DNA of 64,000 bases from an uncultured Pedobacter sp. (GTDB lineage Bacteria > Bacteroidota > Bacteroidia > Sphingobacteriales > Sphingobacteriaceae), in contig NZ_CAMLIG010000010.1 of NCBI RefSeq assembly GCF_946480185.1, positions 72,884 through 136,883 on the forward strand, read 5' to 3'. How positions within the stretch are numbered: the stretch's first letter is position 1; the number at the start of each line of letters is the position of its first letter. Below the pieces are notes generated by a model. That model saw only the letters and a program-made list of their open reading frames with translations. It did no database searches and was not told the DNA's origin. The translations under genes and the position numbers were made by a program. Positions 53,377 through 62,269 of this stretch are shown here, piece after piece.

Positions 53377-55068
53377 ATGAGTTGGATAGACTGGCTGGTA
53401 CTTTCTGTAACCATTTTGTTTATCGTAGTTTATGGGATTTACAAAAGCAGAGGAAGCAAAAATATAGATGGTTACCTACTTGGCGACCGTTCTTTGCCTT
53501 GGTACAACATAGGCTTATCGGTAATGGCTACGCAGGCCAGCGCCATCACCTTTCTTTCTGCTCCGGGTTTGGCCTATTCAGACGGGATGCGATTTGTGCA
53601 GTTCTATTTTGGTCTTCCCATAGCCATGATTATCCTCTGCATTACCTTTGTGCCCATTTACCACAAGCTAAAAGTTTATACGGCTTATGAGTTTTTAGAA
53701 CAGCGTTTTGATTTAAAAACCCGAGCTTTTACCGCATTTTTGTTTCTGATTCAGAGAGGATTATCAACCGGGATTACCATTTATGCGCCATCCATTATTT
53801 TATCAACGATATTAAACATTAACACCACTTATACCACGCTTTTTATTGGGAGCGTAGTGGTTTTATATACCGTTTACGGAGGAACAAAAGCTGTATCTTA
53901 TACCCAAATGTTGCAGATGAGCATTATTTTTTGTGGGATGTTTTTAGCCGGATTTATGGTGGTACAGCTTTTACCTGCCGATGTTGGTTTTATAAAAGCT
54001 TTAAAAATTGCCGGTAAAATGGACCGGATGAATGTAATTGACTGGCATTTTGATTTGAATAATAAGTACACCGTTTGGACGGGAATTATTGGCGGTTTAT
54101 TTCTGCAACTTTCTTACTTCGGGACAGACCAATCGCAGGTTGGACGTTATTTAACAGGCAGTTCTGTTGGCCAAAGCCGCATGGGTTTGTTGATGAACGG
54201 AATGTTGAAAATCCCCATGCAGTTTTTGATTCTATTGATCGGGATTTTGGTTTTTACCTTTTACCAGTATCAAAAACCACCCATTTTTTTTAACAGTTAC
54301 GAGCTCAACAAAATAGAAAACTCTGGGTATAAAGCCGAGTTTAAAGAACGCGAACAGGATTTTAATTTGGCTTTCGCCGATAAAAATAAAAAAGTTTTAG
54401 CACTTGATGAAGCACTTAACACCAATAAAAATGTAGCGCAAGCAAGTTCCGATGTAAAAATTGCGAATCAAAACCTACAACAAAAAAGATTGGACGCTTT
54501 GGCGGTGATGAAAAAGAATAACCCTGATGCAGATTTGGACGATACCAATTATGTGTTCTTAACATTCGTCACCCAGCATCTGCCGAAAGGCTTAATTGGA
54601 TTATTGATCGCTATTGTATGTATGGCATCCATGGGTTCAACAGCCAGCGCCCTAAATTCGTTGGCATCCACTACCTCCGTGGATATTTATAAACGCTTAA
54701 TTAACAAAACAGGCAGCGATTTAAAGTACCTCAATATCAGTAAAATCACTACCTTTTTTTGGGGCCTAATCAGTATTGCAATGGCGCTGTATGCCAGTAA
54801 GTTGGGAAATTTATTGGAAGCGGTAAATATTTTGGGTTCCTTGTTTTACGGAACCATCTTAGGGATTTTCTTAGTGGCTTTTTACTTTAAATCTGTAGGC
54901 GGAAAAGCTGTTTTTTATGGAGCCATCATCACAGAAGTATTTATTTTTATCGCATTCAAATACGATTGGATGGCTTACCTATGGCTGAACCTCTTCGGTT
55001 GTGTGTTGGTAATTGTTTTTGGGTTATTACTACAAACGCTTTTTAAAGAAAGAGAAACAAGTAATTAA
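53377..55068 (+). CDS. Sodium:solute symporter family transporter
   Basis: 563 residues with 13-14 helices of the SSS (SLC5) family. LGDRSLPWYNIGLSVMATQASAITFLSAPGLAYSDGM and SYFGTDQSQVGRYLTG include the sodium-site regions; SMGSTASALNSLASTTSVDIYKR is the C-half signature. A polar insertion of about 75 residues (about 300-385) lies between helices. Possibly a sugar or anion transporter; the solute is not visible. Confidence 0.92.
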   Translation: MSWIDWLVLSVTILFIVVYGIYKSRGSKNIDGYLLGDRSLPWYNIGLSVMATQASAITFLSAPGLAYSDGMRFVQFYFGLPIAMIILCITFVPIYHKLKVYTAYEFLEQRFDLKTRAFTAFLFLIQRGLSTGITIYAPSIILSTILNINTTYTTLFIGSVVVLYTVYGGTKAVSYTQMLQMSIIFCGMFLAGFMVVQLLPADVGFIKALKIAGKMDRMNVIDWHFDLNNKYTVWTGIIGGLFLQLSYFGTDQSQVGRYLTGSSVGQSRMGLLMNGMLKIPMQFLILLIGILVFTFYQYQKPPIFFNSYELNKIENSGYKAEFKEREQDFNLAFADKNKKVLALDEALNTNKNVAQASSDVKIANQNLQQKRLDALAVMKKNNPDADLDDTNYVFLTFVTQHLPKGLIGLLIAIVCMASMGSTASALNSLASTTSVDIYKRLINKTGSDLKYLNISKITTFFWGLISIAMALYASKLGNLLEAVNILGSLFYGTILGIFLVAFYFKSVGGKAVFYGAIITEVFIFIAFKYDWMAYLWLNLFGCVLVIVFGLLLQTLFKERETSN

Positions 55069-55133
55069 CACCTATCTTTTTTCTAAGGATACTACTGGCA
55101 CATATTGTGTTAAGCTCAAATAAAAACAAAGCT

Positions 55134-55982
55134 ATGAAATGGTTAGGAAGACGCGGAAGCGATAACGTAGAAGACCGTAGAGGTTTATCAGGTGGAAAAA
55201 TTGCCGCCGGTGGTGGAATTATTGGGGTTATTTTTTTGATTGCCCAAATGTTTTTAGGTGGCGATAGCGGAAATGTTTTAAACCAAATCCAAAATCAGGT
55301 TTTGCAGGGAGGAAACAGTAGCGAACAAAGAGAGCTCACCGAATCAGAAAAAAAACAAGGTGAATTTGCTTCAGTTGTTTTTGCCGATACTGAAGATGTT
55401 TGGGGCAAACTTTTCGAAGAACAAGGCTCCAGTTACCAACGGCCTAAAATGGTTTTATTCACTGATGGCGTACAAACCGAATGCGGAGGAGCATCTTCAG
55501 CTGTTGGTCCATTTTATTGCCCTGCGGATCAGAAGGTATATATTGATCTTTCTTTTATGGAAGAGTTAAAAAATAAATTCGGCGCTAAAGGCGGTGATTT
55601 TGCAACAGCTTATGTGATCGCACATGAGGTTGGCCATCATGTTCAAACCTTATTAGGAACCTCAGAACAAGTAAATCAAAAACAGAGGGGTTTGAGTGAA
55701 AAAGAAGCGAATAAATTATCAGTTGCTTTAGAATTACAGGCCGATTTTTATGCCGGTATTTTTGCACACTATAATAAACAATATTTAGAGGAAGGTGATA
55801 TTGAAGAAGCCATGAGCGCTGCCAATGCTGTTGGAGATGACGCTATTCAGCAAAAATCTCAGGGTCATATCGTTCCTGATGCGTTTACTCACGGAACATC
55901 AAAGCAAAGAATGTACTGGTTTATGAAAGGCTATAATTCAGGAAATATAAAAGACGGAAATACTTTTTCGGAATTGATGTAA
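55134..55982 (+). CDS. Neutral zinc metallopeptidase (KPN_02809/YpfJ family)
   Basis: Membrane-anchored protein of 282 residues: MKWLGRRGSDNVEDRRG, a glycine-rich transmembrane segment (KIAAGGGIIGVIFLIAQMFLGG), then the domain with ECGGASSAVGPFYCPADQKVYIDLSFM and the zinc motif HEVGHH in AHEVGHHVQTLLG, followed by ELQADFYAGI for the third ligand. ATG 55134 fits the family start. Substrate unknown. Confidence 0.93.
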   Translation: MKWLGRRGSDNVEDRRGLSGGKIAAGGGIIGVIFLIAQMFLGGDSGNVLNQIQNQVLQGGNSSEQRELTESEKKQGEFASVVFADTEDVWGKLFEEQGSSYQRPKMVLFTDGVQTECGGASSAVGPFYCPADQKVYIDLSFMEELKNKFGAKGGDFATAYVIAHEVGHHVQTLLGTSEQVNQKQRGLSEKEANKLSVALELQADFYAGIFAHYNKQYLEEGDIEEAMSAANAVGDDAIQQKSQGHIVPDAFTHGTSKQRMYWFMKGYNSGNIKDGNTFSELM

Positions 55983-56015
55983 GTTTTAAGACAAAGACTT
56001 CTTTTAACGCTTTTG

Positions 56016-56085
56016 TCAGGCTGAGCGGAGTCTAAGCCCTCTTCAACATGGTCATAAGTACATTTCGACTTCGCTCAATGTGACA
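56016..56085. repeat. Dispersed intergenic repeat, inverted pair
   Basis: gtcaggctgagcggagtc (56016-56033) and cgacttcgctcaatgtgac (56067-56085) are inverted relatives of the same word. The first recurs at the right end of the window (tgtcctgctgagcgga, 63985-64000). Placed between the convergent peptidase and psd genes. Confidence 0.6.
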
Positions 56086-56134
56086 ACTGTTGAGGTTTTC
56101 TCCAAGCGGGTCTTTCGCAGAGACCCTGCGTTGT

Positions 56135-56803
56135 TTAAACGTTATTTGGCAAAGTAGCTAAAACAGTAACTCCACCTTTAACCACTTCGTTCAGGTTCAC
56201 GTTAATTTGTGTTCCTAAAGGCAAAAAAACATCAACACGAGAACCAAATTTAATAAAACCGAACTGCTCTGCCTGTTCTACTTTGTCACCTTCTTTCATA
56301 TACCAAACAATTCTGCGGGCCAAAGCACCGGCAATTTGGCGGTATAAAATCTCAAAACCTTTTTCGTTGGCTACCACAGTAGTGGTTCTTTCATTTTCTG
56401 TAGATGATTTTGGATCCCAAGCCACTAAATATTTTCCTGGGTGATATTTAAAATATTTCACCACACCGCTAATTGGGTTTCTGTTCACATGCACATTTAC
56501 AGGCGACATAAAAACAGACAGTTGCACTCTTTTATCTTTAAAATATTCAGTTTCCTCAGTTTCTTCAATCACTACTACTTTTCCGTCTGCTGGGCAAATA
56601 ATTTGTCGCTCATTGATGGTTAAAGTCCTGGTTGGGCTTCTAAAAAACTGAATAATGGTGATAAATAAAAAAGCCGAAACCGCATACCATAACCAAACAA
56701 ACCACGTCACATCTGGTAGGTAATAATGTATTAAAGCATTGGTAATGGCAATAAATAATACGCAAAGCGCTAATGAGGTATATCCTTCTTTATGAAAAGT
56801 CAT
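56135..56803 (-). CDS. psd: Phosphatidylserine decarboxylase (short form)
   Basis: Makes phosphatidylethanolamine from phosphatidylserine. Two N-terminal membrane segments, then ICPADGKVVVIEE, SVFMSPVNVHVNRNPISGVV and the autocleavage site at Gly-Ser in FIKFGSRVDVFLP, which yields the pyruvoyl group. Length 222 is that of the short Bacteroidota/PSD-related form. It is last of the CPBP-DUF2007-cdsA-psd run, 23 bp after cdsA. Confidence 0.95.
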   Translation of the reverse strand: MTFHKEGYTSLALCVLFIAITNALIHYYLPDVTWFVWLWYAVSAFLFITIIQFFRSPTRTLTINERQIICPADGKVVVIEETEETEYFKDKRVQLSVFMSPVNVHVNRNPISGVVKYFKYHPGKYLVAWDPKSSTENERTTTVVANEKGFEILYRQIAGALARRIVWYMKEGDKVEQAEQFGFIKFGSRVDVFLPLGTQINVNLNEVVKGGVTVLATLPNNV

Positions 56804-56826
56804 TTTAAAAAAATTTAGCGAAATTA

Positions 56827-57630
56827 CTAATAAGTAATCAAATAGAGGTAAACGAAAATTACTGGAGCGGAAAGTAAGAGTCCGTCAAAGCGATCTAACA
56901 CACCACCGTGGCCGGGTAAAATTTTGCCAGAATCTTTAATATCAATGCTTCTTTTAAACATGGATTCCACCAAATCGCCCAAAGTACCAAAGCAGGAAAT
57001 AATTAACCCCATCGCCATCCAATGGTAAAACACATAATCAGTATAAAAATTAGAGATGATATAAGCCACTAAAACGCTAGTAAAAATCCCACCAAAAAAA
57101 CCTTCCCATGATTTTTTTGGCGAATGTCTTTCAAACAGGCGGTGTTTTCCAAACTTTACTCCAAATAAATAAGCTCCTGTATCATTAGCCCAAAGCATCA
57201 AAAAAAAGCCTAAAGCCAAATGAAAATTGTAAGTGCCGGATATAAACGCCAAACTCACATAAAAAACAAAAGGAATAACGGCGTAAATTAAGCCTAAAAA
57301 GGTATATGCGATGTTGCTGAACGGTAGCTTAGAATTTTTGTAGAGTTCTTTAATAAAAATAGTACAAATCAAAGGAATATTAATCAGCAACCATTTACTG
57401 TCAAAAGCCATAAAATACCGAGCGGTTACCGAGCAAAATATAAGTAAGGCCGCAACATATCCAATAGTTTTATTTGGGCGGATTCCGCTAGCGCTTACCA
57501 AGTTAAAAAACTCTACCAGGCACATAATGCCTAAAAAGATATAGAAAGCTACAAAAACATAAGCGCCGCTTAATAAGGAAGCCAGCATCACCAAAACAAA
57601 AATAAAACCTGTTATTGCCCGTGTTTTCAT
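56827..57630 (-). CDS. cdsA: Phosphatidate cytidylyltransferase (CDP-diacylglycerol synthase)
   Basis: Activates phosphatidic acid with CTP. Polytopic (about seven helices), with NDTGAYLFGVKFGKHRLFERHSPKKSWEGFFGG and the family signature KDSGKILPGHGGVLDRFDGLLLSAP. Length 267. It overlaps the DUF2007 stop by one base and leads into psd, making a phospholipid operon; a phosphatidylserine synthase gene is not in the window. Confidence 0.97.
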   Translation of the reverse strand: MKTRAITGFIFVLVMLASLLSGAYVFVAFYIFLGIMCLVEFFNLVSASGIRPNKTIGYVAALLIFCSVTARYFMAFDSKWLLINIPLICTIFIKELYKNSKLPFSNIAYTFLGLIYAVIPFVFYVSLAFISGTYNFHLALGFFLMLWANDTGAYLFGVKFGKHRLFERHSPKKSWEGFFGGIFTSVLVAYIISNFYTDYVFYHWMAMGLIISCFGTLGDLVESMFKRSIDIKDSGKILPGHGGVLDRFDGLLLSAPVIFVYLYLITY

Positions 57631-57833
57631 TATAAATCGTTTTTCAAAATGATTTCTAAAGCGGTTTGGAAATGGCTGTTTGGGATATGGACCTGAACTT
57701 CTCCAAATTTATAGGCAGTATCCTGCTTATTCATCAGCACTGCTTCTATATCATGATCTATCAACACTTGCCTAACAATTTCGGCTTTAAAAAAATCATT
57801 GGAAGTATAAATTTTAACCCAGTTTTTATCCAT
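57630..57833 (-). CDS. DUF2007 family small protein
   Basis: 67 residues: WVKIYTSNDFFKAEIVRQVLIDHDIEAVLMNKQD and GEVQVHIPNSHFQTALEIIL fit the DUF2007 (putative signal-transducing) family, a ferredoxin-like fold. Start overlaps the CPBP gene end by 8 bp and the stop overlaps cdsA by one base, so translation is tightly coupled with the lipid genes. Function unknown. Confidence 0.88.
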   Translation of the reverse strand: MDKNWVKIYTSNDFFKAEIVRQVLIDHDIEAVLMNKQDTAYKFGEVQVHIPNSHFQTALEIILKNDL

Positions 57834-58749
57834 ATATGGTTTTGCTTTCTTTAGCCTGTTTAAAAAAATAGAGGAGTAAAGCTAAAGTAATTATTGCACT
57901 AATAAGATAGTCAATATGATTAAAAGAACTCGTTTGGTCTAAATCGTCTAAGCCCTTACCCTGTTTTTGTAAGATGAAAGCCATTACTACGGCACTTCCG
58001 TTATTTAAAAAATGCCCTAAAATAGGCAAATAAATGCTTCGTCCGTAAACCAAAAGATAGCCAAAAAGAGCGCCCAAAAGCATCCTCGGAAAAAATCCAT
58101 AAAACTGCAAATGGATGGCGCTAAAAATAATGGCGGTAGTCCAAATTGCTACATGGTGGTTTTTAAACCATTGCCCTAAAATATTTTGCAGGCCGCCTCT
58201 AAAAAAAAGCTCCTCGCCAATTGCAGGTATAATGGCAATCATTAATAGGTTAATGGCTAAATCGCCATAACCTTTCATCAGCAATAATTTTTTGGTGAGA
58301 TCGCCGGCTTCTAATTCCTTTGCTTTCATCCACAGCTCTAAATCTTTTAAAGATAGGGGCAAACTCATTTTTTGGTTCATCAAAGCAACCCATTCAAAAA
58401 GTGGTGTTGAACAAAGCATCAGTAAAAAAACCGTTAACAATAAAGCAGGATTAAATTTATTGTCGAAATAAAAGTAGTTTTTGGGCTTAACCTCGTTGAG
58501 GTAGGCAAAAGCAATTGGACCGGCAATAAACATCCCCACAGAACTGCTAATTTGCATAGCCCGCAATAAATTGATATCCATAGCTAAAGGATTTCCGGTG
58601 AGCATCGCAATATTTACATTTTTGCTGAGCAGAAACCAAGTTAAAACACCAATTATAGTAAATACAACAGCGCCAACGGTTGCACATAAAATCAAAAATA
58701 GAATTTGCAACAAAGGATGGTAAGCATTTGACTTCTGCATGTCGGGCAT
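57826..58749 (-). CDS. CPBP family intramembrane metalloprotease-like protein
   Basis: 307 residues with about eight helices. The CPBP motifs are present: EE in IGEELFFRGGLQNIL, FSAIHLQFYGFFPRMLLGALFGYLL and HFLNNGSAV, giving the glutamates and histidines of the ABI/CAAX protease fold. Activity in bacteria is usually unproven. First gene of the phospholipid run; divergent from dusB. Confidence 0.92.
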   Translation of the reverse strand: MPDMQKSNAYHPLLQILFLILCATVGAVVFTIIGVLTWFLLSKNVNIAMLTGNPLAMDINLLRAMQISSSVGMFIAGPIAFAYLNEVKPKNYFYFDNKFNPALLLTVFLLMLCSTPLFEWVALMNQKMSLPLSLKDLELWMKAKELEAGDLTKKLLLMKGYGDLAINLLMIAIIPAIGEELFFRGGLQNILGQWFKNHHVAIWTTAIIFSAIHLQFYGFFPRMLLGALFGYLLVYGRSIYLPILGHFLNNGSAVVMAFILQKQGKGLDDLDQTSSFNHIDYLISAIITLALLLYFFKQAKESKTIYG

Positions 58750-58799
58750 AATAAATAATTTCGGTAAATTTGCCGTTAAATTAATGATTTGATTGGTAA

Positions 58800-59792
58800 A
58801 TGTCTGTTAAAATAGGAAATATCGACTTAGGGAATTTCCCGCTTTTGCTTGCGCCGATGGAAGACGTGAGCGATCCGCCTTTCCGCTTTGTATGTAAACA
58901 AAACGGCGTTGATATGATGTACACCGAGTTTATTTCTTCGGAAGGGCTGATAAGGGACGCGGCAAAAAGTCGCCAAAAGTTGGATATTTTTGAATATGAA
59001 CGACCAATTGGAATTCAGATTTTTGGTTCGGAGATTGAGCACATGCGCCAGGCAACAGAAATATCCTCCACCGCAAATCCAGATTTAATTGATATCAACT
59101 ACGGTTGCCCTGTAAAAAATGTAGCCTGCCGTGGAGCTGGCGCAAGTTTATTGCAGGATATTGATAAAATGGTAGCCATGACTTCCGCAGTTGTAAAAGC
59201 AACGCACCTCCCGGTAACGGTGAAAACGCGTTTAGGTTGGGATGATCATACCAAAAATGTTTGTGAAGTTGCCGAAAGATTGCAGGATGTGGGCATTCAG
59301 GCTTTAACCATTCACGGAAGAACCCGTTCGCAGATGTACAAAGGAAGCGCAGACTGGAGGCTGATTAGGGAAATTAAAAGAAACCCAAGGATAAAAATCC
59401 CGATTTTTGGAAATGGTGATGTGGATTCTCCAGAGAAAGCGGCGGATTGGCGTTTGGAATACGAAGTTGACGGGATTATGATTGGGCGAGCGGCAATTGG
59501 TTATCCCTGGATTTTTAGAGAAGTAAAGCACTTTTTTGAAACCGGTGAACATTTAGCGCCACCAACGCTTAAGGAACGGGTTGAAACTTGTAAAACGCAT
59601 CTGCATAAATCCGTAGAATGGAAAGGACCAAAAACCGGTATCTTTGAAATGCGCAGGCATTATGCAAACTATTTTAAGGGAATTGCCAATTTTAAAGAGT
59701 GGCGGATGAAACTGGTTTTGTTGGACAACATGTCTGAGATAGAAGACGTTTTAAACAATATTGAAAATAAATTTGATCTTCAATTGGTGTAA
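58800..59792 (+). CDS. dusB: tRNA-dihydrouridine synthase (DusB-like)
   Basis: FMN-dependent TIM-barrel enzyme that reduces uridines in tRNA. LLAPMEDVSDPPFR at the start, DINYGCPVKNVACRGAGASLLQD with the catalytic cysteine, VKTRLGWDD, TIHGRTRSQMYKGSADW and IGRAAIGYPWIF are typical. Length 330. The exact Dus subgroup is inferred. Confidence 0.94.
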   Translation: MSVKIGNIDLGNFPLLLAPMEDVSDPPFRFVCKQNGVDMMYTEFISSEGLIRDAAKSRQKLDIFEYERPIGIQIFGSEIEHMRQATEISSTANPDLIDINYGCPVKNVACRGAGASLLQDIDKMVAMTSAVVKATHLPVTVKTRLGWDDHTKNVCEVAERLQDVGIQALTIHGRTRSQMYKGSADWRLIREIKRNPRIKIPIFGNGDVDSPEKAADWRLEYEVDGIMIGRAAIGYPWIFREVKHFFETGEHLAPPTLKERVETCKTHLHKSVEWKGPKTGIFEMRRHYANYFKGIANFKEWRMKLVLLDNMSEIEDVLNNIENKFDLQLV

Positions 59793-59872
59793 TTGTTGCG
59801 ATTTAAAAATTATTGTGATAAATTGAGAGGCTGTTTAATTTAAATTATTTTTGAGCAAGAGAGCGTCCATCT

Positions 59873-59900
59873 CGTCATGCTGACGGTAGGAACCATCTCA
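59873..59900. repeat. Dispersed intergenic repeat, direct copy
   Basis: CGTCATGCTGACGGTAGGAA then CCATCTCA. Nearly identical to the reverse strand of 48926-48955. The gap between dusB and apaG has nothing else recognisable. Confidence 0.65.
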
Positions 59901-59985
59901 AAATCAAAGCCACTCTGTATATTGAATACTTTTGGGATAAGATGTTTCGCTCAATATGAGGAAAATGCTTAAAAAACAATAAAAT

Positions 59986-60372
59986 ATGGTAGCCCAAATT
60001 ACTGAAGGAGTTAAAGTTTCCGTAGAAACCACTTATCAGCCGGAATACTCAAATCCAGCTAATGAGCATTTTATGTTCGCTTATAAAATTCAGATTGAAA
60101 ATTTGGGCGATTACAGCATTCAACTGCTGCGCCGGCACTGGGTAATTTTTGATTCTAATGGAACCCGCAGAGAAGTAGACGGTGAAGGCGTGGTGGGTTT
60201 ACAGCCAATCATCGAGCCCGGCCAGCACCACGAGTATGTTTCGGGGTGCAACCTAAAAACAGATATGGGTGCTATGCAGGGTTTTTATCAGATGAAAAGA
60301 CTGGTGGATGAAGAAATCTTTGATGTAAAAATCCCAGAGTTTTCATTGATAGCGCCTTATAAATTAAATTAA
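59986..60372 (+). CDS. apaG: ApaG family protein
   Basis: 128-residue fibronectin-III-like protein. ITEGVKVSVETTYQPEYSNP, YKIQIENLGDYSIQLLRRHWVIFDSNG, VVGLQPIIEPGQHHEYVSGC and MQGFYQM fit ApaG closely. Linked to Co/Mg homeostasis and diadenosine polyphosphates in enteric bacteria; molecular role not settled. Stands alone. Confidence 0.94.
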   Translation: MVAQITEGVKVSVETTYQPEYSNPANEHFMFAYKIQIENLGDYSIQLLRRHWVIFDSNGTRREVDGEGVVGLQPIIEPGQHHEYVSGCNLKTDMGAMQGFYQMKRLVDEEIFDVKIPEFSLIAPYKLN

Positions 60373-60481
60373 CCCAAATCACATACCTAACTTAACGCTC
60401 TGAAATCATTTGTATCCGCATATATTCAAAACGTTAATCCGAAAAACATAATTACTATAAAAACTTGAGGATGATACGTTT

Positions 60482-61603
60482 ATGAGCATTAGAATGATAG
60501 ATTTACAGGCAGAGTACCTCGAAATAGAAAATGAGGTTTTACCTGTTATCACCACGGTTTTAAAAAGTGGCGCCTATATTCAAGGAGAAATAGTCCGTGA
60601 TTTTGAGAACGATCTTGCTGAATTTCTTAATGTAAAACACGTAATTTCTTGCGGAAATGGAACCGATGCGCTACAAATCGCCTTAATGGCATTAGCTATA
60701 AATGCGGGCGACGAGGTAATTATTCCAGCATTTTCGTATATCGCTGTGGCAGAAGTTGTTTGCCTGCTTGGCGCTACGCCTGTTTTTGTTGATGTGGAGG
60801 ATACTTATTTTCAGTTTGATGTGGCTTCATTAAAAAAGGCGATCACGCAAAAAACAAAAGCCATAATTCCGGTACATTTATTTGGGCAAAGCGCAAACCT
60901 GGAAGATATTTTAGATGTAGCCAGACAGAAAAACATCAAAGTTATTGAAGATTGTGCCCAGGCATTAGGCGGCAAATATTCCCTTAATGGCGAACCACGT
61001 TTTTTAGGTAATATTGGCGATTTTGGATGCACTTCCTTCTTCCCTACTAAAAATCTATCATGTTTTGGTGATGGCGGAGCCTTATTTACAAATGATGATG
61101 ATTTGGCGGTAAAAGCAAGAATGATTGCCAACCACGGACAAAAAGAAAAATATAACCATCATTTAATCGGAATTAATTCCCGTTTAGACACTTTACAGGC
61201 AAGTGTATTGCAAAAGAAGCTGAAAAATCTAAATCGGATACATAAGAAAAAATCAGAACTGGTATATATATATCTTACCCGCTTAAAAAATATTAAAGAA
61301 ATAGCGCTCCCACAAACCCATCCTTACAGTTTAAACGTTTGGCACCAGTTTACCATAAAAATTAAAAATGGGTTAAGAAACCAACTCAAAAACTACTTGG
61401 CAGAAAAAGGCGTGGATAGCATGATCTATTATCCGATGCCGATTACCGAACAGGTGGCCTACCAAAAATACCGAAATAACTTCCCTAATGCACAGAAATT
61501 GAGTGAAGAAGTTTTGTCCTTGCCTATCCATCCGCTACTTACGATAAAAGATATAGATTATATTTGCAGTCAAATAACTCAATTCTTTAATGCAGAATCC
61601 TGA
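60482..61603 (+). CDS. DegT/DnrJ/EryC1/StrS aminotransferase, WbpE-like
   Basis: PLP-dependent aminotransferase for nucleotide sugars, 373 residues. MIDLQAEYLEIENEV, SCGNGTDALQIALMAL, VIEDCAQALGG, and the PLP-lysine loop TSFFPTKNLSCFGDGGALFTN; the last, with NSRLDTLQASVLQKKL, is very close to WbpE, which forms the 3-amino group of UDP-2-acetamido-3-amino-glucuronate. The next gene, a WbpD-like acetyltransferase, overlaps by 14 bp and supports this. The 3-oxidase and isomerase partners are not in the window, so the product is inferred. Confidence 0.88.
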   Translation: MSIRMIDLQAEYLEIENEVLPVITTVLKSGAYIQGEIVRDFENDLAEFLNVKHVISCGNGTDALQIALMALAINAGDEVIIPAFSYIAVAEVVCLLGATPVFVDVEDTYFQFDVASLKKAITQKTKAIIPVHLFGQSANLEDILDVARQKNIKVIEDCAQALGGKYSLNGEPRFLGNIGDFGCTSFFPTKNLSCFGDGGALFTNDDDLAVKARMIANHGQKEKYNHHLIGINSRLDTLQASVLQKKLKNLNRIHKKKSELVYIYLTRLKNIKEIALPQTHPYSLNVWHQFTIKIKNGLRNQLKNYLAEKGVDSMIYYPMPITEQVAYQKYRNNFPNAQKLSEEVLSLPIHPLLTIKDIDYICSQITQFFNAES

Positions 61604-62102
61604 TTTTTTTGTACATCCAACGGCTGTGATTGATCAAAATGTAGGTATTGGGAACGGAACTTCAGTTTGGCATTTTACCCATATTTCTGATGGGGCAGTT
61701 ATTGGAGAAAACTGTAATATTGGGCAAAATGTTTTCATCGGTAAAAACGTACACATAGGCAACGGTGTAAAAATTCAGAACAATGTCTCTGTTTACGAAG
61801 GCGTAACCATTGAGGACGATGTTTTTATTGGTCCTTCGGTAGTTTTTACCAATATTTTAAATCCTAGAGCGTTTATTAACCGAAAATCCGAATATAAAAT
61901 AACAACAATAAAAAAAGGAGCAACCTTAGGCGCCAACAGTACCATTGTGTGTGGGAATAGTATTGGCGAATATTCTTTAATTGGCGCCGGCTCGGTACTC
62001 ACAAAAACCACCAAAGAATTTGAATTGTGGTACGGAAACCCTGCTGTAAAAAAGGGAATGGTGGATAAGGAAGGGAATGTTTTGGAAGACAGCAGTCAGT
62101 AG
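61590..62102 (+). CDS. Hexapeptide-repeat N-acetyltransferase, WbpD-like
   Basis: 170 residues in a left-handed beta-helix: SVWHFTHISDGAVIGENCNIGQNVFIG, NNVSVYEGVTIEDDVFIGPSVVFTNILNPRAFI and GATLGANSTIVCGNSIG. The FTNILNPR segment and catalytic-side residues match the WbpD group that acetylates UDP-2-acetamido-3-amino-2,3-dideoxy-glucuronate. Start overlaps the aminotransferase by 14 bp, so the two are coupled. Part of surface polysaccharide synthesis. Confidence 0.88.
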   Translation: MQNPDFFVHPTAVIDQNVGIGNGTSVWHFTHISDGAVIGENCNIGQNVFIGKNVHIGNGVKIQNNVSVYEGVTIEDDVFIGPSVVFTNILNPRAFINRKSEYKITTIKKGATLGANSTIVCGNSIGEYSLIGAGSVLTKTTKEFELWYGNPAVKKGMVDKEGNVLEDSSQ

Positions 62103-62244
62103 TCCGCAGTTGTGGTCAATAATAGTCAACGGATTTTGGACATCTGGCTTCGGAATTTAAAAAAAAGGAATGGTGTAGTCGGCAGTTGTGCGGCAATAGT
62201 CAGCGGACCGCGGACACCCGACCGCGGACTTTAAACTGCGGACT
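62097..62244. repeat. Degenerate cagt / gcggac repeat tract
   Basis: Multiple imperfect copies of agtccgcagttgtg, agtcggcagttgtgcgg, tcagcggaccgcggac and ccgcggactttaaactgcgg over about 150 bases; they are locally GC-rich compared with the surroundings and give several dyads (for example accgcggac). No coding potential. Confidence 0.6.
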
Positions 62245-62269
62245 AAATAATCGATAAAATAGAACAAAC

